Assembly: GCF_003952365.1 (NCBI RefSeq)
Contig: NZ_CP034443.1
Span: 2,907,001-2,971,000, forward strand
Direction: 5' to 3'
Length of the DNA stretch: 64,000 nt
DNA from: Mesorhizobium sp. M9A.F.Ca.ET.002.03.1.2
GTDB lineage: Bacteria > Pseudomonadota > Alphaproteobacteria > Rhizobiales > Rhizobiaceae
In this document: positions 25,404 to 34,160 of the stretch, piece by piece
Layout: every line of letters starts with the position of its first letter
How positions within the stretch are numbered: position 1 is the stretch's first letter
Notes under the pieces: model-generated
What the model was told of the DNA's origin: nothing
The model's database searches: none
The model's input: only the letters and a program-made list of their open reading frames with translations
Position numbers and translations under genes: made by a program

Positions 25404-26201
25404 CTATTCCGCCGCTGCCGCCTGCGAGGCCTTCTGATAAACCAGCACCGGCTTCCCTGCCGCGACCCCTCCGGGAAGAAGTTCAGCAAGTGGAGGGCGC
25501 GACATTGCACCTTGAACCGTGCTGTCGCGCCCTCGGAGCGGGTGGGTCTTGAGGTGTCCAGTTTATGCTGCCGGGAGTGTCCAGTTTGCACTGACAGCGG
25601 TATCCGTTCACCTACAGACGGAGAGGCATGGCGCTTGGATGACGCTGCCGCGGCGGGTCGCGTTGTGGCGCGCGCTGTGCTATGAAAGTTAGCGACGGTA
25701 CTTTCTTCGTTCGCTGTGAAACCCACCTGAGTTGCCCAAAGTGGGTCCGGAAAGGCGATCGACTTCGATAGATACCGAAACCGCACCAAAAATTTTCGTG
25801 CTATTTTTCCCTTTGAAATCAAGACTGTAACGCTTTGACGGCCCATGGGGCGGCTTCTTGCGCGGCAACGAATAAAAAACCTAGTTATATCAATGTCCTA
25901 ACTAGATTTAGAACAATCGAGTGGGAGTGAAGGGACGCGGCGGCAATGGCATAGAAATGGCAGCCATCTTGACCTCCGTTTTTAGTGCGCGTCAGATGCC
26001 TTCGACCGTTTTCTGCGCTTCCTCCCGACCGTTTGGCTGATCAGATACGTCGTCGCTTAGGAAGTAAATCCCGTTCAGCCTCGCAGAGTAAGATAGCGTA
26101 CTTGGGCGTGCAAATCGGCGGGTCGTAAAGGGCCCGAACCAGAAACCTGCCAGGCCGGCTTCGCGTCAGGAAATGCCATTCACGACAGTCTGGATCTTGC
26201 C
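25404..26201. other. Non-coding remnant-rich region before rhcU
   Basis: I recognise no intact gene in these 798 bp. On the minus strand a frame ending at about 25410 reads GVAAGKPVLVYQKASQAAAAE, which looks like a real C-terminus, but the gene is not identifiable. GTGTCCAGTTT occurs twice (25554 and 25577), possibly a leftover of an insertion-sequence end. A variant of the TGACGGTAC repeat lies at 25693. A 24-bp block at 25919-25942 matches 21986-22009 at 22 of 24 bases. The TGA of rhcU ends the region. Confidence 0.5.
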
Positions 26202-27242
26202 TCAAGTGAGCCCGAGCCGGACAAGATGGCGCACGACCGGTGAGAACATCTCCTGACCGATGTAAGCTCCGGTGTTCGCGTTTTCGAAGAGTGGTTCGGC
26301 GACGGCCGCGTCCTCGACCACGGGAATACCAGCCTGGCGCGCTTGCGCCATCATCTCGTCGGCCGCTCGGCCCTGGCCCTTACCGACGACCGTCGGCACC
26401 GGTGTTTCACCCTTGACGTAACGCAACGCCACTACCCGGTCGCCAGACACGAAGACGATGACGGCATTTTTTACGCCCAACTTCGCAGGTTGCATCACGG
26501 CCTCACGCCGCTGTCGCTGCTGTTCATGCCGGATCATTGGGTCTCCTTCGAGATCCTTGTGTTCGCGCTTGTATTCGGTTGTCGTCATGCGCATGTCGCG
26601 CAGGAACAGCCAGCGCTGGATAGGAACGTCGATCACGCCGATAACGACAAAGGCCAGGGCCGCGGCAATTCCAAGTGGTGCCAGCACTGCCTTGATAATC
26701 GGCTCCAGGCATGACTGACCGCATCCTGGAGCATCGAAGAGCGGCTGCAGCCACGCAGCCAAAATGAATACGAAGAGGCTTGCCAGCAACACCACCTTGG
26801 CCAAGCCCTTGGCGAATTCGATGACGTTGCGGAGCGACAGGATCTTCTGAAGGCCCTTCGCCGGGTTTATGTGATCGAACTGCGGCTTGAGCGGCTCAAA
26901 CGAGAAGACTGGCCCGAACGTTCCCAGCATGCCGAAGGCCACGGTCAGAATGACAACGATCCCGACCAGCGGTAATGTGGCAAGGATCAGCAATGAGAAC
27001 GAATGGCGGATGGCCCGCAGGCTGACGTCCCCGAACGAACCGCCGGGGACCGTCACGGTCTGCACGAGTTCCGAAAGGTGCTCGACGAGCATCGGCCAGG
27101 CAAAATAAAGATAGGCAAGCGCTGCAAAGAGAGTGAAGCCGGAGACCAGGTCGCGGCTCTGCGAAACCTGGCCCTTCCGGCGGGCGTCACGAAGCTTCTT
27201 GTCGGACGCCGGTAGGTTTTTTTCCTCAGCTTCTTCGGCCAT
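26202..27242 (-). CDS. rhcU: RhcU (SctU), T3SS export-switch protein without NPTH
   Basis: The product has 346 residues. The start EKNLPASDKKLRDARRKGQVSQSRDLVSG is the SctU/FlhB signature, followed by four membrane segments and a cytoplasmic C-terminal domain. In family members the C-domain cleaves itself at NPTH just before an IAVALRY-type strand. Here the text is NAVIVFVSGDRVVALRY, so VSGD (about residues 265-268) stands where NPTH should be. Autocleavage and normal substrate switching are therefore not expected. The gene is separated from rhcRST by about 29 kb, whereas rhcU usually follows rhcT. Confidence 0.92.
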   Translation of the reverse strand: MAEEAEEKNLPASDKKLRDARRKGQVSQSRDLVSGFTLFAALAYLYFAWPMLVEHLSELVQTVTVPGGSFGDVSLRAIRHSFSLLILATLPLVGIVVILTVAFGMLGTFGPVFSFEPLKPQFDHINPAKGLQKILSLRNVIEFAKGLAKVVLLASLFVFILAAWLQPLFDAPGCGQSCLEPIIKAVLAPLGIAAALAFVVIGVIDVPIQRWLFLRDMRMTTTEYKREHKDLEGDPMIRHEQQRQRREAVMQPAKLGVKNAVIVFVSGDRVVALRYVKGETPVPTVVGKGQGRAADEMMAQARQAGIPVVEDAAVAEPLFENANTGAYIGQEMFSPVVRHLVRLGLT

Positions 27243-27326
27243 GTTGCAATCTTATCGCACTGTTGTGGTTCCAGTCGGCCAATGCCGTGTGTAAGGTGCG
27301 GCGGGCTTGAATACGGAGAGGTGGAT

Positions 27327-28130
27327 ATGCGGCTGCATGTCGTGTTCTTGCCCGTCGTCGCCATGCTGGCGCTGGCCGGTTGTCAGACGACCAAAACCGA
27401 TGCCGATCAGGCAAAGGCACAAGGCCCGTCGTCGCAATCGGAGCGCCTGATCAAGCTTGCGGACGATATAGATGCGCGGGGAGATAGTGACACCGCGATT
27501 GCGCTCTACCAGCGCGCGGCGGCGATGCCGGATGCCAAGCCGACCGCCTTCGTCAAGGCGGGCGCGGCCTATATGCGAGCGGGCTATCCCGCCGAGGCCG
27601 CCAGAGCCTATCGGGCCGCGCTCGCAAAAGCTCCCAATGATGGGGGGGCAATGCTCGGGCTTGGCTCGGCGATGATAGAAACGGGTGATATCGATGCCGG
27701 CATGCGCGCGCTCGCCCAGGCAGCGCCGCTGGTCAATACCAGCAGCGCCTACAATCGGTTGGGCGTGGCGCAGACATTCGCGGGCCAGACGGGGGAGGCG
27801 CAGACCACTTTTGCTCAGGCGTTGAAACTCGCGCCGGGGGATCTCGACGTCGAGACCAACATGGCGCTGGCAGCAGCACTCGAAGGCAATTCCACCACAG
27901 CACTCCCGCTGGTCCAGAAGATTTCCGCCGCACCCAATGCGCAGTTGCATCACAAGCGCAATGTCGTGGTGGTCTACGGACTTCTTGGCCAGGCCGATCA
28001 GGTCAGGGCCTCGCCGCCGATCGGCCTTGCGACCAAGGAGGTGGATACCTTGCTTGCGCGTGCCAGAACCATCCGGTCGAAGGGTAGCACACAGGCCAGG
28101 GCGAAAGCGCTCGGCTCCATCCTCGGCTAG
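27327..28130 (+). CDS. TadD-like TPR lipoprotein
   Basis: The product has 267 residues from the ATG at 27327. The signal MRLHVVFLPVVAMLALAGC gives lipidation at C19. Several TPR repeats follow (ALYQRAAAMPDAKPTAFVKAGAAYMRAGYP and later units), as in TadD, the pilotin-like lipoprotein of Tad pili. It is divergent from rhcU and faces CpaD-like and CpaC-like genes on the other strand. I infer that it helps to target or assemble the CpaC-type secretin in the outer membrane. The upstream part of the open frame (27282-27326) is probably not translated. Confidence 0.75.
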   Translation: MRLHVVFLPVVAMLALAGCQTTKTDADQAKAQGPSSQSERLIKLADDIDARGDSDTAIALYQRAAAMPDAKPTAFVKAGAAYMRAGYPAEAARAYRAALAKAPNDGGAMLGLGSAMIETGDIDAGMRALAQAAPLVNTSSAYNRLGVAQTFAGQTGEAQTTFAQALKLAPGDLDVETNMALAAALEGNSTTALPLVQKISAAPNAQLHHKRNVVVVYGLLGQADQVRASPPIGLATKEVDTLLARARTIRSKGSTQARAKALGSILG

Positions 28131-28224
28131 TGCATCGGACCGGAAAGCGCAAAGCGGATTTGGGTCGAGCCCGACGCGAAAACAACCGGATAAAGCAGTG
28201 CTACGCGGGCAGGGCCGCATTGGC

Positions 28225-28674
28225 TCACTCGACCGGGAGCGTTGTTTGCGGCGTCAGCGGCCCGCTATTGGCTCCACCCATGGGGGCCTCTTCGCCATTG
28301 AGATAGCGCCGAGCGGCATTTGCAGTCGGCGCGGCGGCCGCCGACCCCATGCGCCGGCCCTCGACGAGGTCACGCTGGCTTTCGGCCATGCGTTGAAGAT
28401 TATAGGCGTTGGCGCAGCCGGACGGCAGGTGGGAGCCGACGCCGGAGACGATCGTCAGATTTGTCGCGGCGGCAGAGTTGTCGTCATCGGCCGGTTCGTT
28501 CAGACATGCATTGGGAGCAAGGACGGAACCGCCGACGCCCTTCTCGGAGCCACCGGTGTCGGTCGAAACGTAGCTGTAGCCGGGAGAATATTCCTGCGGC
28601 GGTTGCGGGCTGTTCACGCAGCCGGCCAGAAGCAGCACCGGAGGAACAGAGCACAAAACGATGCGAAATGTCAT
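28225..28674 (-). CDS. CpaD-like lipoprotein
   Basis: The product has 149 residues with lipobox LLLAGC (C19). The C-terminal stretch GCANAYNLQRMAESQRDLVEGRRMG resembles the conserved end of CpaD (GCA..NLAAMV..P.DLV.GR), the outer-membrane lipoprotein that partners the CpaC secretin in Tad pili. It is shorter than standard CpaD (about 220 residues). It starts 13 bp after the secretin gene on the same strand, so the two are probably co-expressed. Confidence 0.65.
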   Translation of the reverse strand: MTFRIVLCSVPPVLLLAGCVNSPQPPQEYSPGYSYVSTDTGGSEKGVGGSVLAPNACLNEPADDDNSAAATNLTIVSGVGSHLPSGCANAYNLQRMAESQRDLVEGRRMGSAAAAPTANAARRYLNGEEAPMGGANSGPLTPQTTLPVE

Positions 28675-28687
28675 GTTCGGTTCCCCA

Positions 28688-30046
28688 CTACTTGATGATC
28701 AGGCCCATCGCCGACGCGTCATTGGCGCGCTTCCGGCTGTGGCGCTTGGCTGCCGGACGATCGAGCGGTGTAGCGAGGCTGTCGCGTACCGGCTCGACCA
28801 GATATGGCGTGATCAGGATCACCAGTTCCGTCTCTTCGCGCTGGAAACGCTGGGACTGAAAAAGCGGGCCAAGCACCGGCACATCGCCGAGAACCGGAAA
28901 CTTTTCCAGATTACGCGAGGTCCGCTGCTGGAAAAGACCGGCGATCGCAAAGGTCTGGCCGCTCGCCACTTCGACCGTAGTGTCAGCCTTGCGCACGATG
29001 AAACTCGGCATGGCGAAACCGTTGGCGCTCACCGAGCCTGCTTCCGACAAGGAACTGACTTCCGGCTGGACATGGAGCGCAATGCGATTGCGGCCGATCA
29101 GCGTAGGAGTGAACCCGAGGGAAACGCCGAAGGGCTTGTATTGAACGGTAACGACGTCAGTTCCTTGCGGTATCGGAACCGGAATTTCGCCGCCGGCAAG
29201 AAAGCTTGCGGTCTGACCGGTCATCGCTGTCAGGTTCGGTTCGGCCAGTATCTTGACGACGCCGTTGCGTTGCAGCGCTTCAATGAGAATGTCGAAGTTG
29301 ATGCCGTGCGTCTGATCCATGTTCAAACCGAAATTCCCGGTGTCGGAGGGCACGCCGTTGTCCTGGAACATGTTGAATTCGAAGCCGCCGCTCCTGTATC
29401 CGACAGACCAATCGACGCCGTACGACTGCAGATCCGTGCGTGAGACTTCGGCGAAGCGGACTCGGATGTTGACCTGCTGCGACCCGTGCACGGTCATGTT
29501 GTTCAGCGGCGGCTGTTCCGGCGGCGAGAACGTTCGGGCGACATTGTCGATATCCGTTGCCTCATCGACGCCTCGTGCCTCACCTGTCGCAACAATGCGG
29601 GTCCCGAAAATCGAGAGATTTGTTGCCGAGTTCGGCTGCATTGCGCGCATCGCTTCATTGGCAGGCGCGACATCGGGGGTGACGCGGAACTGGGCCGTTG
29701 CCTCGATCCGCTCATTGCCTGTGACTGCAATGAGGTTGGTCAGGCCGGGTTTTAGGCCGAAGACATAGACCATCCCCGGCGACACGACCTGAAGGTCTGC
29801 GATCGTGGTATCCGCGATCAGGACGGATTCGACGGGTTCATTGAACCGCAGTAGGCGTCCTTGCCCGACCGGCAGGTCGACCGTTGGCTCGCTCGGCAAG
29901 GGCGACACGTTCTGTGCCATCGCGTCGGCAAGTGTGAACAAAAACGCCAGCAAGAAGCCGACCACGGTGATAGCGAGCCAGCGCATATCCTTCCGCCCGG
30001 CGAAAGCGGCGGATCGAGCGCCGGCTGCGGTATCGTGGATTGTCAT
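28688..30046 (-). CDS. cpaC: CpaC/RcpA-type secretin
   Basis: The product has 452 residues from the ATG at 30046, which has AGGAGGGG just upstream; the frame extends 14 codons further. A signal peptide (WLAITVVGFLLAFLFTLADAMAQ) precedes a pilus-type N-terminal domain (VDLPVGQGRLLRFNEPVESV to IAVTGNERIEATAQF). It then has a secretin core with VNIRVRFAEVSRTDLQSYGVDW, LAEPNLTAMTGQTASFLAGGEIP and ITPYLVEPV. These are marks of the Tad secretin CpaC/RcpA, not of the YscC/HrcC type. It lies in the sctD-X-Y-V operon, so it probably forms the outer-membrane ring of this T3SS, perhaps with RhcC1. Confidence 0.88.
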   Translation of the reverse strand: MTIHDTAAGARSAAFAGRKDMRWLAITVVGFLLAFLFTLADAMAQNVSPLPSEPTVDLPVGQGRLLRFNEPVESVLIADTTIADLQVVSPGMVYVFGLKPGLTNLIAVTGNERIEATAQFRVTPDVAPANEAMRAMQPNSATNLSIFGTRIVATGEARGVDEATDIDNVARTFSPPEQPPLNNMTVHGSQQVNIRVRFAEVSRTDLQSYGVDWSVGYRSGGFEFNMFQDNGVPSDTGNFGLNMDQTHGINFDILIEALQRNGVVKILAEPNLTAMTGQTASFLAGGEIPVPIPQGTDVVTVQYKPFGVSLGFTPTLIGRNRIALHVQPEVSSLSEAGSVSANGFAMPSFIVRKADTTVEVASGQTFAIAGLFQQRTSRNLEKFPVLGDVPVLGPLFQSQRFQREETELVILITPYLVEPVRDSLATPLDRPAAKRHSRKRANDASAMGLIIK

Positions 30047-30103
30047 GCCGTTCCCCTCCTGAGCATGTAGATTCCCCAACTGTCCCAATCCGTCCGGCTG
30101 GCA

Positions 30104-32272
30104 TCATGAGATTGCCTCTTGTCCGGCTTTCGCCTCAGTCGATGGCAGCGACTGGGAGACATTGCGTGCGCCAACTTTGCCCGAGCGGCCAGCAATCGCG
30201 GCCAACGGCTGGACGTTGAATTCTTGTGCGAGTTCCTGGAAGGACAGAACCGGAAGTTCAATGGCATTATGCGTGAGGAGGCTTCGCATATGACGGCGTA
30301 CATCCATCGCCGCGAGGACAACCGGTGAGACATCGGTGGAGTTCTGCGACAAGGCTCGTTCGATTTCGGTGACCAAAGCCTGTGCATCACCATCCGAAAG
30401 ATTCAGGAATGTACCGGTCGATCTGGTTTGCACCGCGTTTCGCAGGATATCCTCAGCCGAGCGCTGCAGAACATAGGCTGCGATGATGTTGTTACGGCCA
30501 GCGGAGCGGAAGCTGATCTGGCGTTTCAAGGACGTGCGGATATATTCCGTAAGCAGGACGACGTCCTGTTCGCGTTGGCCCCATTCGATCAACGCTTCGA
30601 GGATCAGGCGCAGGTTGCGGATCGGCACGTTTTCGTCGACAAGTCGCCGGAGCACTTCCGCGATCTTCTGCAGCGGCACGATCTCCTGCGCCTGTCTAAC
30701 CAGATCCGCATAATCCGGCTCCATGTCCGACAGGAGCCTGCGTGTCTCCTGGATCCCGACGAAATGGCCGGCATAGAGCCGAAGTGCATTTTCGGTCCAT
30801 TTGGCCGCGGTTTCCGTCGGTGTGGAGAAGACGAAGCCGGCTTCTTTCAATGCCGATATGTGGCGATCATCGACCCACATGAATTTGCGCTGACCGACAA
30901 TCGGAGAACCTTTTTCGTAAGTCACATCGAGCAGATCGAGATGTGTTGTGTCCGCTTCGACAAGAACGCGGTCAGCCGGGATTTCGGTATCCAGGATGGG
31001 TGCACCCTCCAGATCGATGCGCATGCTTCTCGGTGAAAGCACCTGGTCGACCTGCAGGCCGATAGCCGGAACGTCGACACCGAGATCGCCGAAGAGTTCG
31101 CGGCGCACGCCATCGGCGAGCGCGGCGAATTCGGGTTCCGGGATCGAGCGTCCGAGTTCGGTTCCGAAGCGTACAACGATGCGGTAGGAAGAAGGCAGTG
31201 TTCCGACGGGAGTTGCCGAAAGCGACGCCGGAGTTCCCTGTTGTTCGGTCATGGCGGTCTGGCCGATGTCTTTGAGCTCGGATTCCCCGGCGGTGCGGCG
31301 ATTGATTGCATAGGCGCCCGCGCCGAAGCAGGCACCAAGGATCAGGAATACAATGGACGGAAAGCCCGGCACTATGGCAAGGCCGATCATGATCACCGCT
31401 GCAAGTGCGAGCGCACGGGAGTCCCGTAGCAGCTGGCTGGTTATTTGCCTGCCAAGGTCGCTCGTGCCGTCCGCGCTGCCGACGCGTGTCACCATCGTAC
31501 CGGCGGCCACAGCGACCAGCAGTGCCGGTATCTGCGCGACCAGCCCGTCACCCACAGTGAGCAGTGAGTAGGTCGCGGCGGCGTCCCCTAGCGACATATC
31601 GTGCTGCAGCGTTCCGATCGCGAAACCACCAATTAGGTTGACCAGAATGATTACAATGCCGGCGATGACGTCGCCCTTGACGAATTTCATGGCGCCGTCC
31701 ATCGCGCCGAACAGCTGGCTCTCACGCTCAAGCTGCTGGCGCAGACGGCGTGCCTCCGCCTGATCGATGTCTCCGTTGCGCAACTCGGCATCGATACTCA
31801 TCTGCTTGCCCGGCAGCGCATCGAGCGTGAAGCGCGCGGCCACTTCAGCAACGCGTTCCGCGCCTCGCGCAACCACGATGAACTGCGCGACGGTGATGAT
31901 CAGGAAGATGACAAGGCCCACCGCAATACTGCCGCCGACGACGAAAGTACCGAAGGCGGAAACGATCTCGCCTGCGTCGGCCTGGAGCAGGATCAGTCGC
32001 GTGGTCGTGATCGTGATCGCCAGCCTGAACAAGGTAGCGATGAGGATGACCGATGGCAGCGAGGAGAACTGGAGCGGATGAGAAACGTAAAACGAGGCCA
32101 GCAGGATAAGCACGCTGACAGCGATATTGGCGGTGATGAGAATGTCGACGAGGAAGGTCGGCAATGGAATGAGCATCATCACCACTGCGACCAGCATCAG
32201 GACTGCAATGACCAGATCGCTGCGGCGTGACAGCTTGGCAAGGAAGTGCAGAAGTCGCTCCGACACCGTCAT
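30104..32272 (-). CDS. rhcV: RhcV (SctV), T3SS export-gate protein
   Basis: The product has 722 residues with about eight N-terminal membrane helices and the family motif ATLFRLAITITTTRLILLQADAGEIVSAFG. The FHIPEP-type segment is RFTLDALPGKQMSIDAEL, and a large cytoplasmic C-domain follows that forms the nonameric export ring. Full length is normal for SctV. The ATG overlaps the stop of the SctY-like gene (ATGA). It is followed 57 bp later by the CpaC-like secretin gene. Confidence 0.95.
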   Translation of the reverse strand: MTVSERLLHFLAKLSRRSDLVIAVLMLVAVVMMLIPLPTFLVDILITANIAVSVLILLASFYVSHPLQFSSLPSVILIATLFRLAITITTTRLILLQADAGEIVSAFGTFVVGGSIAVGLVIFLIITVAQFIVVARGAERVAEVAARFTLDALPGKQMSIDAELRNGDIDQAEARRLRQQLERESQLFGAMDGAMKFVKGDVIAGIVIILVNLIGGFAIGTLQHDMSLGDAAATYSLLTVGDGLVAQIPALLVAVAAGTMVTRVGSADGTSDLGRQITSQLLRDSRALALAAVIMIGLAIVPGFPSIVFLILGACFGAGAYAINRRTAGESELKDIGQTAMTEQQGTPASLSATPVGTLPSSYRIVVRFGTELGRSIPEPEFAALADGVRRELFGDLGVDVPAIGLQVDQVLSPRSMRIDLEGAPILDTEIPADRVLVEADTTHLDLLDVTYEKGSPIVGQRKFMWVDDRHISALKEAGFVFSTPTETAAKWTENALRLYAGHFVGIQETRRLLSDMEPDYADLVRQAQEIVPLQKIAEVLRRLVDENVPIRNLRLILEALIEWGQREQDVVLLTEYIRTSLKRQISFRSAGRNNIIAAYVLQRSAEDILRNAVQTRSTGTFLNLSDGDAQALVTEIERALSQNSTDVSPVVLAAMDVRRHMRSLLTHNAIELPVLSFQELAQEFNVQPLAAIAGRSGKVGARNVSQSLPSTEAKAGQEAIS

Positions 32273-32580
32273 TTGGCGGCTCGCTGCGATAGGAAACTCC
32301 GCAAGGCATTGTGCGCCTCGGCCTTGCGGCCGGCCACGAGCAACGCGCGGCTCTTCAGCAACGCCAACGTCGGGTGATCCATTCCCTCCAACGTCTCCAG
32401 CCTGGCAATCGTGGCAAGCGCCTTGTCCGCTTCGCCATCGAGTATGAGCAGATGCGCCAATGTCCGCAGGACGCCGGCATTTCCCGGCGAAAGCTGTGCA
32501 GCGATAAGCAGGTATGCCGCGCCCCGCTTCGCCTGCCCATCACACCCGTAGAGATAGCCCAAGACATGCAGCAGATGCAC
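32269..32580 (-). CDS. SctY/YscY-like TPR protein
   Basis: The product has 103 residues and is made of TPR-like helices (GYLYGCDGQAKRGAAYLLIAAQLSPGNAGVLRTLAHLLILDGEADKALATI). YscY is a small TPR chaperone that binds YscX and SctV and is encoded directly upstream of sctV in Yersinia. Here the gene overlaps rhcV and follows an SctX-sized gene, the same order. Other small TPR proteins of T3SS cannot be excluded from sequence alone. Confidence 0.65.
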   Translation of the reverse strand: MHLLHVLGYLYGCDGQAKRGAAYLLIAAQLSPGNAGVLRTLAHLLILDGEADKALATIARLETLEGMDHPTLALLKSRALLVAGRKAEAHNALRSFLSQRAAK

Positions 32581-32597
32581 TGTGTCACGCGGATCGG

Positions 32598-33038
32598 TCA
32601 GGTTTCGATTCCTTCCTGTATCCGGTCAAGCAGATCGCGATGACGCTCGATTTCATCCTCCATCAGCGTTCTGGCGAGTGTCTTGAGTTGTTCGCCGCCC
32701 TCAAGATCGGGAACCAGATTCGCTACAAAATGCTGGAGAATAGGTACGGAGCGACGCAGGATGGCTGGCTCGGGAATGCCGGGCATGACGAAGTTGATAA
32801 GTGCCTCGTCGAGTGATTCGCCGGTCGTACCTTGAGCGGGCTGGAATTCCGCGGTTTCTGGCTTTTCCGTGCCAGCGGCCGATGTCGTCCCCTGAGCACG
32901 GCTTGCGGCCTTGTCGATGCCATTCATCCGCCGCCGGTTGATTGCCTGACCGCGCACGCCTTCCGCCTGCCGCACCTCGCGGCCGGCTGTGTCCATCCTC
33001 GCCGTATCGAATCGCGGCCCTTCAAGCCGGCGATTCAC
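32598..33038 (-). CDS. Candidate SctX/YscX-like protein
   Basis: I chose the GTG at 33038 because it overlaps the sctD stop (GTGA), giving 146 residues. ATG codons at 32996 and 32927 are alternatives, and the frame is open to 33113 inside sctD. The N-terminal half is Arg/Gln/Thr-rich and hydrophilic. The C-terminal half is helical (LDEALINFVMPGIPEPAILRRSVPILQHFV, then a charged helix ending in LLDRIQEGIET). Size, helical C-terminus and the sctD-X-Y-V order fit YscX, an early T3SS substrate. The sequence match itself is weak. Confidence 0.5.
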   Translation of the reverse strand: MNRRLEGPRFDTARMDTAGREVRQAEGVRGQAINRRRMNGIDKAASRAQGTTSAAGTEKPETAEFQPAQGTTGESLDEALINFVMPGIPEPAILRRSVPILQHFVANLVPDLEGGEQLKTLARTLMEDEIERHRDLLDRIQEGIET

Positions 33039-34036
33039 GGATATTTCAGCGCGACCGTGGCGCCGCCCTTCGTCAGGAGAAGTTCCGTCTCGCCGATGTG
33101 CGTGATGGTCCAACCGTCATTGGTGAACGCACCTTCATGATAGCGTGCGCCGTCGGCGGCGATGACATAGGGCCGCTCGCCATACCAGATCGCCTGCAGC
33201 GTCAGGCGCGGAGCCTGCTCGGCATTGCCGATTATGACATTGGAAACGAGGGGGATGTGCGCGCCGAACGCCTGGTCGAACCAAGATTGCGTTTCGGTCC
33301 AGACACCACTCTTGTCATTGGGGATCATACCCGAGACCACGAGCCGTCCAGGTGATCGTTGAACGGTCAATGTGCTGATGCCGGACTGCTCGAGGCGCAG
33401 CTTGAGCTGGCTTTCCGCGTCGGCGGCACCGTGTATCTGTGTTGGTGATGAATCGTCCAGGACGCTTTGTCCTGCCTCACCAGCGAAGGCCACTCTGATC
33501 GGTTCACCGTCTTGAGAGGATATCTTTTTGCCAATGTCGGGCTTGGCGAAAGAGAACCCATTCGCAGCGACGGAAACAGCGAATACGGCAAAGAGAACGC
33601 TGCCTGCAACCAGGAGGGGGCGATCGGAAACAGACCAGCGATTCTGCGGGCGTTCCCGGTTGACCAGCCGGATGTGGGCATCGGCGATACTTATCGTGAG
33701 CGGCAGCCTGCAGCGGCTGCCTTGGCCTTCATGGATAGTCTCGCCCGTGGCGAGTATGACATCGCCGCCGACGGCTTCGATTTCAATTTGGCTGCCCTTG
33801 CGCCGTAATCTTGCGTGGACCGGCGCGATACCGGCATCCCTGAGGACAATGTCCGACTCTGTGCTGGAGCCAACTGTGTATATAGGCTCGACCAGACTGA
33901 GTTCAGCGCCAGCGTGAAATCCGTGAATTACGCTGAGCGCAATGGAATGTCCGGATGCCGGGGAGCGGGCGATAATCGATCGGAGCCGGCGCGCGGGCGC
34001 CACGTCCCAATACCTGCCGATAGAATTAGCGGTCAT
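33035..34036 (-). CDS. sctD: SctD, inner-membrane ring protein of the T3SS
   Basis: The product has 333 residues. A cytoplasmic FHA-like domain (ALSVIHGFHAGAELSLVEPIYTVGSSTESDIVLRDAGIAPVHARL) is followed by one membrane helix (PLLVAGSVLFAVFAVSVAANG) and periplasmic ring-building domains ending in ALKYP. This is the layout of YscD/PrgH/HrpW-type SctD. It heads the minus-strand block after the 61-aa gene. Its stop overlaps the start of the SctX-like gene. Confidence 0.88.
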   Translation of the reverse strand: MTANSIGRYWDVAPARRLRSIIARSPASGHSIALSVIHGFHAGAELSLVEPIYTVGSSTESDIVLRDAGIAPVHARLRRKGSQIEIEAVGGDVILATGETIHEGQGSRCRLPLTISIADAHIRLVNRERPQNRWSVSDRPLLVAGSVLFAVFAVSVAANGFSFAKPDIGKKISSQDGEPIRVAFAGEAGQSVLDDSSPTQIHGAADAESQLKLRLEQSGISTLTVQRSPGRLVVSGMIPNDKSGVWTETQSWFDQAFGAHIPLVSNVIIGNAEQAPRLTLQAIWYGERPYVIAADGARYHEGAFTNDGWTITHIGETELLLTKGGATVALKYP

Positions 34037-34160
34037 GCCACTTCATCTCCCGCCGATGACCATTTTCAGACACAACCTGACGACGGCCGCGAAACATTCC
34101 TGCCGTTAAAGTACGCCGCCGAGTGCTTGCGGCGGCGCATGGCTTCGAGACTCTCTCGCC

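Noticed and set aside
25554..25587. Insertion-sequence end (two GTGTCCAGTTT copies)
   Set aside because: No transposase gene or matching partner end could be found nearby; too short to call.
27327..30046. A Tad/Flp pilus locus
   Set aside because: There are no TadA ATPase, TadB/C platform, TadV peptidase or Flp pilin genes; the genes are embedded in T3SS operons.
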